Part shown: positions 45,890 through 54,453 of the stretch, one piece after another | How positions within the stretch are numbered: the stretch's first letter is position 1 | Layout: each line of letters starts with the position of its first letter | Source of the DNA: Microbacterium hydrocarbonoxydans | Lineage (GTDB): Bacteria > Actinomycetota > Actinomycetes > Actinomycetales > Microbacteriaceae | Direction: 5' to 3' | Assembly (NCBI RefSeq): GCF_023715885.1 | Contig: NZ_JAMBOY010000002.1 | Coordinates: forward strand, 558,001 to 622,000 | DNA length: 64,000 nt | Translations under genes and position numbers: made by a program | The notes under the pieces: model-generated | The model's database searches: none | What the model was told of the DNA's origin: nothing | Seen by the model: only the letters and a program-made list of their open reading frames with translations

Positions 45890-47154
45890 GCCTTTCCACC
45901 ATCCCCGAGGCGCTCGAGGCGCTCCGCGCCGGACGCCCGGTGCTCGTCGCCGACGACGAGAACCGCGAGAACGAGGGCGACGTCGTGCTCTCCGCCGAGC
46001 TGGCGACACCCGAGTGGGTCGCGTGGACCGTGCGCTGGTCGTCGGGTTTCATCTGCGCTCCGATGCCCGCCGACCTCGCCGACAGCCTGAATCTCCCGCC
46101 GATGGTCGCCGCGAGTGAAGACGCCCGCTCGACCGCCTACACGGTGAGCGTGGATGCCGCCGAGGGCGTCACGACGGGTATCAGCGCGCACGACAGGGCG
46201 CACACCCTGAACGTCCTGGCGAACCCGGACTCCACGGCCACGAGCATCATCCGCCCCGGGCATGTTCTCCCGCTGCGCGCGGTCGACGGCGGCGTGCGCG
46301 AGCGCAACGGACACACGGAGGCCGCGGTCGAGCTCATGAAGCTCGCCGGCCTGAATCCGGTCGGCGCGATCGCCGAGGTGGTCGCCGAGGATGGCAGCAT
46401 GATGCGCCTCCCCGGACTCCTCGAGCTCGGAGCGCGCGACGGAGTGCCGGTCATCACCATCGAGCAGCTCATCGCGCATCTCAACGAGATCGACCCGGAC
46501 GGGGCCACCCCGGGGGTCGGGAGCCGCCGCGTGAGCCTGCGCGCCGATGCCACCGTGCCGACCGAACACGGGTCGTTCCGCTTCCTGGCGTACAAGGATC
46601 GCGTGACCGGGACCGACCACATCGCGGTCGTCTCCGGCGAGCTGAGCGAGACCGCGCTGGTGCGCGTGCACTCTGAGTGCCTGACGGGCGAAGCGTTCGG
46701 GTCGTTGAAGTGCGAGTGCGGCCCGCAGCTCGATGCGGCGCTCGATGCCATCGAGCAGGACGGCGGCGTGGTGATCTACATGCGCGGCCACGAGGGGCGC
46801 GGGATCGGCCTCATCAACAAACTGCGCGCCTACAGCCTGCAGGAGGAGGGGTTCGACACGGTCGACGCCAACCTCGCGCTCGGCCTCCCGGCAGACGCCC
46901 GCGACTACGCGGCGGCGGCCGGCATCCTCTCCGACCTCGGGGTGTCGAAGGTGCGGCTGCTGACGAACAACACCGACAAGGTGAACCAGTTGCGCACCCT
47001 CGGCCTCGACGTCGTGGAGCAGGTGCCGCTGATCGTGGGGGTCGGGCCGAACAACCACCAGTACCTCGAGACCAAGCGTGACCGCATGGGTCACATCATC
47101 GGAGAGGCGGAGCTGGCACAGGCTCTCGCCGACGGAAAGAAGGACGACGCATGA
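45886..47154 (+). CDS. ribA: Bifunctional DHBP synthase / GTP cyclohydrolase II (RibBA)
   Basis: 422 residues. N-terminal DHBP synthase (about 1-200) has the acidic loop VADDENRENEGDVVLSAEL and the RxGHTEA-like HVLPLRAVDGGVRERNGHTE. C-terminal GTP cyclohydrolase II (about 210-422) has zinc cysteines in ECLTGEAFGSLKCECGPQLD and the motif RGHEGRGIGLINKLRAY. Makes both starting units of riboflavin from ribulose 5-phosphate and GTP. GGAAGGAGG ribosome site lies within ribE. Confidence 0.97.
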   Translation: MSLSTIPEALEALRAGRPVLVADDENRENEGDVVLSAELATPEWVAWTVRWSSGFICAPMPADLADSLNLPPMVAASEDARSTAYTVSVDAAEGVTTGISAHDRAHTLNVLANPDSTATSIIRPGHVLPLRAVDGGVRERNGHTEAAVELMKLAGLNPVGAIAEVVAEDGSMMRLPGLLELGARDGVPVITIEQLIAHLNEIDPDGATPGVGSRRVSLRADATVPTEHGSFRFLAYKDRVTGTDHIAVVSGELSETALVRVHSECLTGEAFGSLKCECGPQLDAALDAIEQDGGVVIYMRGHEGRGIGLINKLRAYSLQEEGFDTVDANLALGLPADARDYAAAAGILSDLGVSKVRLLTNNTDKVNQLRTLGLDVVEQVPLIVGVGPNNHQYLETKRDRMGHIIGEAELAQALADGKKDDA

Positions 47155-47627
47155 GCGGCGCAGGAGCAGCACCCCGCACGGAGAAGATCGACGGATCAGG
47201 CCTCGACGTCGTCGTGATCGCCGGCACGTGGCACGAGGTCATCACGAACGGGCTCATCGCCGGTGCGCAGCGCGTGCTCGACGACTCCGGTGCCTCCTAC
47301 CGCGTGGTACGGGTCCCCGGCTCGTTCGAGCTCGCCGTGGCGGCGCAGGCCGCGTTCGCCGGCGGAGCGGACGCCGTCGTGGCGCTCGGCGTGATCATCC
47401 GCGGCGGCACGCCGCACTTCGAGTACGTGTCGGCCGCGACGACCGATGGGCTTACACGGGTCTCGCTCGACGCGGGCAAGCCGGTCGGATTCGGCGTGCT
47501 GACGCTCGACGACGAGAAGCAGGGCCTCGATCGGGCAGGCCTCGAGGGCTCGCACGAGGACAAGGGCGCGGAAGCGGCGGATGCCGCGCTGCGCACCGCA
47601 CTTGTGATCAGGGAGCTTCGCGGCTGA
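47151..47627 (+). CDS. ribH: 6,7-dimethyl-8-ribityllumazine synthase
   Basis: 158 residues, normal length. Joins the RibA and RibB products. VIAGTWHEVITNGLIAGAQR, VPGSFELAVAAQAAFAG, ALGVIIRGGTPHFEYVSAAT and a DRAGLEGSHEDKGAEAADAA region carry the substrate and phosphate contacts. ATGA overlap with ribBA. The last 14 codons plus stop are repeated, with changes, 49 bases downstream. Confidence 0.96.
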   Translation: MSGAGAAPRTEKIDGSGLDVVVIAGTWHEVITNGLIAGAQRVLDDSGASYRVVRVPGSFELAVAAQAAFAGGADAVVALGVIIRGGTPHFEYVSAATTDGLTRVSLDAGKPVGFGVLTLDDEKQGLDRAGLEGSHEDKGAEAADAALRTALVIRELRG

Positions 47628-47631
47628 ACCG

Positions 47632-47676
47632 GCCGTGCTGCGCACGGCGCTCGTCATTCGAAAGCTGCGCCGCTGA
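47632..47676 (+). pseudogene. Degenerate duplicate of the ribH 3' end
   Basis: AVLRTALVIRKLRR-stop here mirrors AALRTALVIRELRG-stop at 47583-47627. Same length and same stop, one reading frame off (49-bp offset). It has no start of its own. Confidence 0.8.
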
Positions 47677-47716
47677 GTGAGGCCGCCCTTGCTGGCGGAA
47701 CATCGCCGCGCGTCAG

Positions 47717-47722
47717 TAGCGT
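47717..47722 (+). promoter_or_regulatory. -10 box of leaderless promoter
   Basis: TAGCGT lies 6 nt before ATG 47729. Confidence 0.55.
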
Positions 47723-47728
47723 GAGGGC

Positions 47729-48088
47729 ATGGAGACCCTGCGCCACATCGTTCTCTTCGTCCACCTGATCGGCTTCGCCGTTCTCTTCGGAGCATGGGCG
47801 GTGCAGGCCTTCGGCGGCAAGCGCGAGTTCACACGCCTCATGAGCATCGGCATGACGATCGCCGCGGTCGCGGGGCTCGCGCTCGCCGCCCCCTGGGGGC
47901 TTCCTGAGGGAGCGGAGCTGAACTACGCCAAGATCGGCACGAAGCTCGTCGTGCTGCTCGCGATCAGCGCTGTGCTGGGGATCGGCACGGCTCGGCAGAA
48001 GCGCGGCGACGGCGTTCCCGCAGCGATGTTCTGGCTCGTCGGCATCCTGACCGCGGCGAACGTCGCGATCGCTACGATCTGGCGCTGA
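47729..48088 (+). CDS. Four-helix membrane protein of unknown function
   Basis: 119 residues. Four hydrophobic helices in order: LRHIVLFVHLIGFAVLFGAW, MSIGMTIAAVAGLALAAPWG, IGTKLVVLLAISAVLGIGTA, AMFWLVGILTAANVAIATIW. His residues in helix 1 (HIVLFVH) recall heme- or metal-binding small membrane proteins, but I cannot name a family. Sits after the riboflavin operon with its own promoter. Confidence 0.82.
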   Translation: METLRHIVLFVHLIGFAVLFGAWAVQAFGGKREFTRLMSIGMTIAAVAGLALAAPWGLPEGAELNYAKIGTKLVVLLAISAVLGIGTARQKRGDGVPAAMFWLVGILTAANVAIATIWR

Positions 48089-48102
48089 GCCTCCGGGGTC
48101 CC

Positions 48103-48200
48103 TCACCGCGTTTCGTCTCGCTCCGCTCGCTCAACGACCGGGGAGGGTTCGCTCGCGGGATCGTCACCGCGTTTCGTCTCGCTGCGCTCGCTCAACGACC
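48103..48200. repeat. Two 37-bp direct repeats
   Basis: 48103-48139 and 48164-48200 differ at one base: TCACCGCGTTTCGTCTCGCT then C/G variation and CGCTCGCTCAACGACC. They are 24 bp apart. Two copies only, and no cas genes, so not a CRISPR. Likely a dispersed intergenic element or a terminator/antiterminator structure between convergent genes. Confidence 0.85.
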
Positions 48201-48233
48201 CGAGAGACGCGCCCTGAGTGGGGCGTCGAGATC

Positions 48234-49277
48234 TCAGCGGCGCGGAGGCGCCGTGCTCCCCCGCACCACTAGCTCGGTGCCCACGAGCGGCGTCTGAGCC
48301 CGCTCTCCCCCGTCGAGCTCCGAGAGCAGGGCGTCGACGGCGAGCGCACCGACTCGCTCCGGGTGCTGCTGGACGGTGGTCAGCGGCGGCCACAGCTGTG
48401 CGGCATCGGGAAGGCCGTCGAAGCCGACGACGCTGACGTCCCCCGGGACGTCGAGACCGCCCTCTCGGAACGCGCGCACGACGCCGATCGCCATCTGGTC
48501 GTTCGCGACGAAGACGGCCGAGACGCCGTCGAGATCGCGCAGTCGCAGCCCGGCCCGGTATCCCGACTCCGCGGTCCAATCACCCTGCAGCGGTTCGGGT
48601 GCCACCAGGCCGCGATCCGTGAGGGTCCGCCGCCAGGACTCGCGACGACGCTCCGCGGAGTACGACTCGGCGGGACCCGCCACATGCCACACCGTGTCGT
48701 GGCCGAGATCGAGCAGGTGCTCCGTGGCGAGCCGTGCCCCCTGCGCCTGATCAGTGTCGACGTACGGGTGGGCCGACCCGCGGTTGGAATCGACGAGCAC
48801 GACGGGCAGCCCGTCGGGGATCTCGACATCCGCCTCGTCGAGCTGATGCGCTTCGATCACGATGATGATGCCGTCGAGCGCGTGCTCCTCGAGACGCCGG
48901 AAGGCTCCGGCGACGGTCTCCCGCGCACTGGACTCGACGGGGATCAGCGTCAGCGCGTAACCCATCTGGGAGGCACGCACGGCGATCGCGTCAAGTGTGC
49001 GCTGATTGCCGTAGGAGCTGAACGAGAACATGACGACGCCGATCGCGCGGAAGCGTCCGGAGCGCAGCGCCCGAGCCGCGCTGTTGGGTCGGTACCCGAG
49101 CCGCTGCATGGCGGCCTCGACACGCTCGCGAGTGGCGGCGCCCACGTAGCCGCGCGCATTGACGACGCGGGACACCGTCTGCCCCGAGACCCCTGCCTCG
49201 CGCGCCACGTCCTCCATCGACGGATCGCGGCGACGCTGCGGCGCCTCTCCGAGCTGTTGCGATGTCACGTCACCCAT
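48234..49277 (-). CDS. LacI family transcriptional regulator
   Basis: 347 residues from ATG 49277. HTH and hinge: SMEDVAREAGVSGQTVSRVV, then RERVEAAMQRLGYRPNSAAR. The periplasmic-binding-protein-like core (about 75-347) contains AIGVVMFSFSSYGNQRTLD, ARLATEHLLDLGHDTVWHVA and AVFVANDQMAIGVVRAFREG. Represses divergent galactoside uptake genes until the sugar inducer binds. Two operators lie between it and the permease gene, one over each promoter element. Confidence 0.93.
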   Translation of the reverse strand: MGDVTSQQLGEAPQRRRDPSMEDVAREAGVSGQTVSRVVNARGYVGAATRERVEAAMQRLGYRPNSAARALRSGRFRAIGVVMFSFSSYGNQRTLDAIAVRASQMGYALTLIPVESSARETVAGAFRRLEEHALDGIIIVIEAHQLDEADVEIPDGLPVVLVDSNRGSAHPYVDTDQAQGARLATEHLLDLGHDTVWHVAGPAESYSAERRRESWRRTLTDRGLVAPEPLQGDWTAESGYRAGLRLRDLDGVSAVFVANDQMAIGVVRAFREGGLDVPGDVSVVGFDGLPDAAQLWPPLTTVQQHPERVGALAVDALLSELDGGERAQTPLVGTELVVRGSTAPPRR

Positions 49278-49286
49278 CCGTTCATG

Positions 49287-49334
49287 TGTTGACGTTGACA
49301 CACTAGCAGCGCATCGAATATGTTGACGTTGACA
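49287..49334. promoter_or_regulatory. LacI-family operators over the sugar operon promoter
   Basis: TGTTGACGTTGACA occurs at 49287-49300 and again at 49321-49334, both in the same orientation, 34 bp apart. Within the first copy, TTGACA (49295-49300) is a perfect -35; 18 bp later TATGTT (49319-49324), inside the second copy, is the -10. Repressor on either site would block polymerase. The same DNA also lies upstream of the LacI gene, so autoregulation is likely. Confidence 0.8.
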
Positions 49335-49375
49335 CACGGCGCAGTGCGCCCCCGTTTCTCTCAGAAGGCCCGTCG

Positions 49376-50293
49376 ATGACGACTCAGAACTCCGCGGTGA
49401 TCGCCGATCACGGCATCCGCCGACGCGAGAAGCGCGACTGGAAGGGATGGGCGTTCGTCGGCCCGTTCATGATCGTGTTCGCGCTGGTGTTCCTCGCCCC
49501 GCTCGCGTACTCCGTGTACTTGAGCTTCTTCCAGGAGAAGCTGATCGGAGGGACCGCGTTCGTCGGCCTCGACAACTACGTGCGCGCCCTCACCGACTCG
49601 CAGTTCTGGGAGGCGTTCCTCCGCGTCCTGCTGTTCCTCGTCGTGCAGGTGCCGATCATGCTCCTGCTCGCCCTCGCTGCGGCGCTCGCGTTGGACAGCG
49701 CACGCCTGCGCGGGGCGTCGTTCTTCCGCATCCTGATCTTCCTGCCCTACGCGGTGCCGGCCGTCGTGGCGGTGCTGATGTGGGGATACATCTACGGCGA
49801 CCAGTTCGGACTCACGAGCAACATCAACGACTTCCTCGGCGTCGACGCCATCACACCCTTCGCGAAGGAGTGGATGCTGGTCTCGATCGGCAACATCGTC
49901 ACGTGGGAGTTCGTCGGCTACAACATGCTGATCTTCTACTCCTCGTTGAAGACCATCCCGACGGAGATGTACGAGGCCGCCGCCCTCGACGGCGCCGGCG
50001 CGTGGCGGACCATCTTCTCGATCAAGATCCCCTCGGTGCGCGGCGCCCTCGTGATCGCGACGATCTTCTCCATCATCGGCAGCTTCCAGCTGTTCAACGA
50101 GCCGAACATCCTGCGACCGCTCGCCCCGAACGTCATCACCACGTACTTCACCCCCAACATGTACGCGTACAACCTGTCCTTCGCCGGGCAGCAGTTCAAC
50201 TACGCCGCCACCGTCGCCATCATCATGGGCGTCATCACCGCGGTGATCGCCTATGTCGTGCAGCTGCGCGGCTCGAAGTCGGAGGTGCGCTGA
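49376..50293 (+). CDS. Sugar ABC transporter permease (MalF type)
   Basis: 305 residues with six membrane helices. EAA motif: EMYEAAALDGAGAWRTIFSI, contacting the ATPase. KRDWKGWAFVGPFMIVFALV is the cytosolic start and first helix. Pairs with the next gene to form the membrane channel of a carbohydrate importer. No ATPase gene is present; a shared MsmK/UgpC-type ATPase elsewhere is expected. The start is ATG 49376. Confidence 0.94.
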   Translation: MTTQNSAVIADHGIRRREKRDWKGWAFVGPFMIVFALVFLAPLAYSVYLSFFQEKLIGGTAFVGLDNYVRALTDSQFWEAFLRVLLFLVVQVPIMLLLALAAALALDSARLRGASFFRILIFLPYAVPAVVAVLMWGYIYGDQFGLTSNINDFLGVDAITPFAKEWMLVSIGNIVTWEFVGYNMLIFYSSLKTIPTEMYEAAALDGAGAWRTIFSIKIPSVRGALVIATIFSIIGSFQLFNEPNILRPLAPNVITTYFTPNMYAYNLSFAGQQFNYAATVAIIMGVITAVIAYVVQLRGSKSEVR

Positions 50294-50294
50294 C

Positions 50295-51185
50295 ATGGCA
50301 CTCCCCCTCGCCCGCACCAGCGCGAAGCGCAACGATCCGCTGAACCCGCGAAGGTCGAAGATCCTCCTCATCGTGATGATCGGGTACGCGCTGTACACGT
50401 TGATCCCGCTCGTGTGGCTGCTGTTCAGCGCGACCAAGACGCAATCCGGACTCTTCAGCTCGTTCGGACTCTGGTTCGCCGACGACTTCGCCTTCGTCGA
50501 CAACCTCGTGGCGACGCTCACCTATCGCGACGGGATCTTCCTGCGGTGGCTCGGCAACACGCTGCTCTACGTCGTCGTCGGCGCGGGCGGAGCCACGCTT
50601 CTCGCGACGATGGCCGGGTACGGTCTGGCGAAGTTCCGCTTCCCCGGCCGCCGCGCGGTGTTCGCGATCGTGCTCGGCGCGGTCGCCGTGCCCGGTACGG
50701 CACTCGCCGTGCCCACCTTCCTGCTCTTCAGCGAGCTCGGGCTGACGAACACCCCCTGGGCCGTCATCATCCCGTCGCTCATCAGCCCGTTCGGCCTCTA
50801 CCTGATCTGGGTGTTCGCCTCGGAGTCCGTTCCGACCGAACTGCTCGAGGCCGCCCGCATCGACGGCGCGGGCGAGTTCCGCACCTTCTTCACGATCTCG
50901 ATGCGGCTGCTGGCGCCCGGCATCGTCACGGTCGCGCTGTTCACGGTCGTGGCGACGTGGAACAACTACTTCCTCCCGCTGATCATGCTCTCGGATCCCG
51001 ACTGGTACCCGCTGACCGTCGGCCTGAACCAGTGGAGCGCGCAGGCCATCGGCGCCGGCTCCCAACCGATCTACAACCTCGTGATCATGGGCTCGCTGCT
51101 CACGATCATCCCGATCGTCATCGCGTTCCTGCTGCTGCAGCGCTTCTGGCAGTCAGGTCTCACCGCCGGAAGCGTCAAGCAGTAG
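50295..51185 (+). CDS. Sugar ABC transporter permease (MalG type)
   Basis: 296 residues, six membrane helices. EAA loop: ELLEAARIDGAGEFRTFFTI followed by SMRLLAPGIVTVALFTVVAT. The start ATG 50295 follows the stop of the first permease by one base; the upstream extension is not used. Forms a heterodimer with the product of 49376-50293. Confidence 0.94.
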   Translation: MALPLARTSAKRNDPLNPRRSKILLIVMIGYALYTLIPLVWLLFSATKTQSGLFSSFGLWFADDFAFVDNLVATLTYRDGIFLRWLGNTLLYVVVGAGGATLLATMAGYGLAKFRFPGRRAVFAIVLGAVAVPGTALAVPTFLLFSELGLTNTPWAVIIPSLISPFGLYLIWVFASESVPTELLEAARIDGAGEFRTFFTISMRLLAPGIVTVALFTVVATWNNYFLPLIMLSDPDWYPLTVGLNQWSAQAIGAGSQPIYNLVIMGSLLTIIPIVIAFLLLQRFWQSGLTAGSVKQ

Positions 51186-51250
51186 CCTCCGGCATCCTCC
51201 GCACCCGAAAGCCGGTCCGACGCTGGACCGCACCCTGAAAGGACACAGCA

Positions 51251-52606
51251 ATGAAGCACCTTCCCTCCCCCGCCGCGCGTCGCACCGTCGCGGTGCTCGC
51301 GGCAGGCACCGTGGCCGCGCTCGCGCTGGCCGGTTGCAGCACGGGCGGCGACGCCGGATCCGGCGCAGCCGGCGACGGATCGTTCGACTCGGTCGAAGCG
51401 GCTCTCGAGAAGGGCGGCGAGATCACGTACTGGTCGTGGACGCCGTCGGCCGAAGCCCAGGTCGAGGCCTTCGAGAAGGAGTACCCGAACGTGACCGTGA
51501 ACGTGGTCAACGCGGGCACCAACAACGAGGAGTACACGAAGCTGCAGAACGCCATCAAGGCGGGTTCGGGCGCGCCCGACGTGGTGCAGGTCGAGTACTA
51601 CGCCTTTCCCCAGTTCGCCCTGACCGACGCCTTCGTCGACCTCTCGCAGTTCGGGTTCGCCGACTTCGAGGACGACTACACGGCGTCGACGTGGAACTCC
51701 GTCACCGACGGCGACGCGATCTACGGCCTGCCGCAGGACTCCGGCCCGATGGCTCTCTTCTACAACAAGGCCGTGTTCGACGCCGCGGGCATCACCGTGC
51801 CCACCACGTGGGACGAGTACTACGAGGCGGCCAAGGCCATTCACGCAAGCAACCCGGACGCGTACATCACGAACGACACCGGCGACGCGGGCTTCGCGAC
51901 GTCGATGATCTGGCAGGCCGGAGGCAAGCCTTTCGCGACCTCCGGCACCGACGTCACGATCGACCTGGAGGACGCCGGTACGAAGAAGTGGACCGAGAAC
52001 TGGAACCGACTGGTGGAGGAGGGCCTCGTCGCCCCGACCAGCAGCTGGAGCGACGAGTGGTTCCGCGCCCTCGGCGACGGCAGCATCGCGACGCTCGTGA
52101 TCGGCGCGTGGATGCCGGGCAACCTCATCTCCGGTGCCCCGGACGGCGCCGGCGACTGGCGCGTGGCGCCGATGCCGACGTACGACGGCACTCCGGCGAC
52201 GGCTGAGAACGGCGGCGGCGGCCAGGCCGTCACGAAGCAGAGCGAGAACCCGGCGCTGGCAGCGGGCTTCCTGTGGTGGCTGAACAACTCGGAGGAGAGC
52301 ATCTCGATCTTCCTGGAGTCCGGCGGTTTCCCCTCGACCACCGCGGAGCTCTCCAGCGAGGAGTTCCTCGCCGACGCACCCGAGTACTTCGGCGGCCAGA
52401 AGATCAACGAGGTGCTCGCGGCCGCGGCCGGCGACGTCGTCGACGGCTGGAGCTACCTGCCCTACCAGGTGTACGCGAACAGCATCTTCGGCGACACGGT
52501 CGGCCAGTCCTACCAGAACGGCACGGACCTGAACGACGGTCTCGCGTCCTGGCAGGAGGCGCTCACGCAGTACGGCGACGAGCAGGGCTTCACCGTCAAC
52601 AAGTAA
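51251..52606 (+). CDS. Extracellular sugar-binding lipoprotein
   Basis: 451 residues. Lipoprotein signal: basic start, TVAVLAAGTVAALALAGC with lipid-modified Cys29, then a Gly/Ser/Asp linker. SBP family 1 fold: EITYWSWTPSAEAQVEAFEK, VEYYAFPQFALTDAFVDLSQ, and TSMIWQAGGKPFATSG. Delivers a galactoside-type oligosaccharide to the two permeases, given the GH35 gene that follows. ATG 51251 follows AAAGGA. Confidence 0.94.
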   Translation: MKHLPSPAARRTVAVLAAGTVAALALAGCSTGGDAGSGAAGDGSFDSVEAALEKGGEITYWSWTPSAEAQVEAFEKEYPNVTVNVVNAGTNNEEYTKLQNAIKAGSGAPDVVQVEYYAFPQFALTDAFVDLSQFGFADFEDDYTASTWNSVTDGDAIYGLPQDSGPMALFYNKAVFDAAGITVPTTWDEYYEAAKAIHASNPDAYITNDTGDAGFATSMIWQAGGKPFATSGTDVTIDLEDAGTKKWTENWNRLVEEGLVAPTSSWSDEWFRALGDGSIATLVIGAWMPGNLISGAPDGAGDWRVAPMPTYDGTPATAENGGGGQAVTKQSENPALAAGFLWWLNNSEESISIFLESGGFPSTTAELSSEEFLADAPEYFGGQKINEVLAAAAGDVVDGWSYLPYQVYANSIFGDTVGQSYQNGTDLNDGLASWQEALTQYGDEQGFTVNK

Positions 52607-52613
52607 CACCGCC

Positions 52614-52648
52614 GAGGGCCGGGCGGGGACCTTCTCCGTCCGGCCCTC
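52614..52648 (+). terminator. Hairpin between binding-protein and beta-galactosidase genes
   Basis: GAGGGCCGG (52614-52622) pairs with CCGGCCCTC (52640-52648), with further inner pairing. It starts 7 nt after the stop and could partly terminate or protect upstream mRNA, giving more binding protein than enzyme. Confidence 0.65.
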
Positions 52649-52667
52649 CGACCGAAAGCACCGCATC

Positions 52668-54416
52668 GTGACCTCCTTCTCCATCGGCGAGACCGACTTC
52701 CTCCGCGGGGGCGAGCCCCACCGGGTGATCTCCGGCGCCATCCACTACTTCCGCGTCCACCCCGATCAGTGGGCGGACCGCATCCGCAAGGCCCGTCTGA
52801 TGGGTCTCAACACGGTCGAGACCTACGTGGCCTGGAATGCGCACGAGCCGCGCCGCGGCGAGTGGGATGCCACGTGGTGGAACGATCTCGGCCGTTTCCT
52901 GGACCTGATCCAGGCGGAGGGGATGGACGCGATCGTGCGCCCCGGCCCTTACATCTGCGCCGAGTGGCACAACGGCGGGCTGCCCATCTGGCTGACGGCC
53001 GGCGGGCGGGAGCTCCGCTCGTCGGAGCCGACGTTCCTCGCCGATGTGAGCGAGTACCTCCGCCGTGTGTACGAGATCGTCGCTCCGCGGCAGATCGACC
53101 GCGGCGGCCCCGTGGTCCTCGTGCAGATCGAGAACGAGTACGGTGCCTACGGAGCGGACTCCGCCTACCTGGAGGCCCTCGTCGCCCTCACCCGGGACGC
53201 CGGCATCACCGTGCCGCTCACGACGGTCGATCAGCCGACCGATCGGATGCTGGCGGACGGCAGCCTCCCGTCGCTGCACAAGACCGCCTCGTTCGGGTCG
53301 CGCAGCGCCGAGCGTCTCGCGACGCTCCGCGCGCACCAGCCGACCGGTCCCCTGATGTGCTCGGAGTTCTGGGACGGCTGGTTCGACTGGTGGGGTGGCG
53401 TGCACCACACGACCGATGTTGCCGCGGCCGCTGCGGACCTCGACGCGCTGCTCGCCGCGGGCGCGTCGGTGAACATCTACATGTTCCACGGCGGCACGAA
53501 CTTCGGCCTCACGAACGGCGCGAACGACAAGGGCCGCTATCTGCCGATCGTGACGTCGTACGACTACGACGCCCCGCTCGACGAGGCCGGCGAACCCACC
53601 GCGAAGTTCCACGCGTTCCGCGAGGTGATCGCCCGGTACGCTCCTGTGCCCGACGAGGTGCCCTCGCGCTCGGCTCCGGCCCTCGAGTTCTCCGCACCGC
53701 TCCGCGCGGTCGGTCCATGGACGGATGCCGCGGCGACCGCCGCGCCGACCGATGACCCCGCGACGTTCGACGCGCTCGAGCACGCGAGCGCTCTCGTCCG
53801 CTACGACGTGCCGCTGCCCGAGGGCCGAGGCGGCCTGCTGTCGATCGACGACGTGCGCGACCTCGCCTGGGTGAACGTCGACGGGCAGCCGGTCGGCACC
53901 CTGTCGCGCACCCGTCACGACCGGAGCCTGCCGATTCCGGCAGGTCGCATGCTCAGCATCCTGGTCGAGGACCAGGGGCGGGTGAACTACGAGCACAGGC
54001 TCGGCGAGGAGAAGGGGCTGATCGGCGCGATCACGCTCGACGGCGTCGCCCTCCGCGGGTGGCGGTCGACCCCTCTGGATGTCGCGGCGATCGCCGCGCG
54101 AGCGGCGCAGTCCCCCGCCGACGGCGCGACATCTTCGGGAGCTTCCGCCCAACCCCTCGCCTGGGTCGGCGAGTTCGACCTCGCATCACCGACCGACCTG
54201 TTCCTCGACACGGATCGCTGGAGCAAGGGATACGCGTTCGTCAACGGGTTCTTCCTGGGACGCTACTGGCGCAACGGTCCGACCCGGACGCTGTACGTTC
54301 CCGCACCCGCCACGTCTGCTGGAGCGAACCGGGTCGTGGTGCTCGAGCTCGAGCAACTGCTGGATCCCCGGGCGGCGTTCGTCTCCCGTGCCGATCTCGG
54401 CGACGTCGAGGAGTGA
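52668..54416 (+). CDS. Glycoside hydrolase family 35 beta-galactosidase
   Basis: 582 residues. No signal peptide, so cytosolic. TIM barrel: VISGAIHYFRVHPDQWADRI, MGLNTVETYVAWNAHEPRRG, RPGPYICAEWHNGGLPIWL, acid/base Glu in LVQIENEYGAYG, nucleophile Glu in LMCSEFWDGWFDWWGG. C-terminal jelly-roll domains include GYAFVNGFFLGRYWRNGPTR and end RAAFVSRADLGDVEE. Hydrolyses beta-galactosides after uptake. GTG 52668 start. Last gene in the LacI-controlled cluster. Confidence 0.96.
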   Translation: MTSFSIGETDFLRGGEPHRVISGAIHYFRVHPDQWADRIRKARLMGLNTVETYVAWNAHEPRRGEWDATWWNDLGRFLDLIQAEGMDAIVRPGPYICAEWHNGGLPIWLTAGGRELRSSEPTFLADVSEYLRRVYEIVAPRQIDRGGPVVLVQIENEYGAYGADSAYLEALVALTRDAGITVPLTTVDQPTDRMLADGSLPSLHKTASFGSRSAERLATLRAHQPTGPLMCSEFWDGWFDWWGGVHHTTDVAAAAADLDALLAAGASVNIYMFHGGTNFGLTNGANDKGRYLPIVTSYDYDAPLDEAGEPTAKFHAFREVIARYAPVPDEVPSRSAPALEFSAPLRAVGPWTDAAATAAPTDDPATFDALEHASALVRYDVPLPEGRGGLLSIDDVRDLAWVNVDGQPVGTLSRTRHDRSLPIPAGRMLSILVEDQGRVNYEHRLGEEKGLIGAITLDGVALRGWRSTPLDVAAIAARAAQSPADGATSSGASAQPLAWVGEFDLASPTDLFLDTDRWSKGYAFVNGFFLGRYWRNGPTRTLYVPAPATSAGANRVVVLELEQLLDPRAAFVSRADLGDVEE

Positions 54417-54453
54417 GCGCGTCGCGCACCATCAGGGCGGTGGCACTCGGCCC

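Noticed and set aside
48103..48200. Short CRISPR array
   Set aside because: Only two 37-bp units, a single 24-bp gap and no cas genes.
49376..52606. Complete ABC sugar importer
   Set aside because: Two permeases and a binding protein only; no ATPase gene in the cluster, so it must borrow one.
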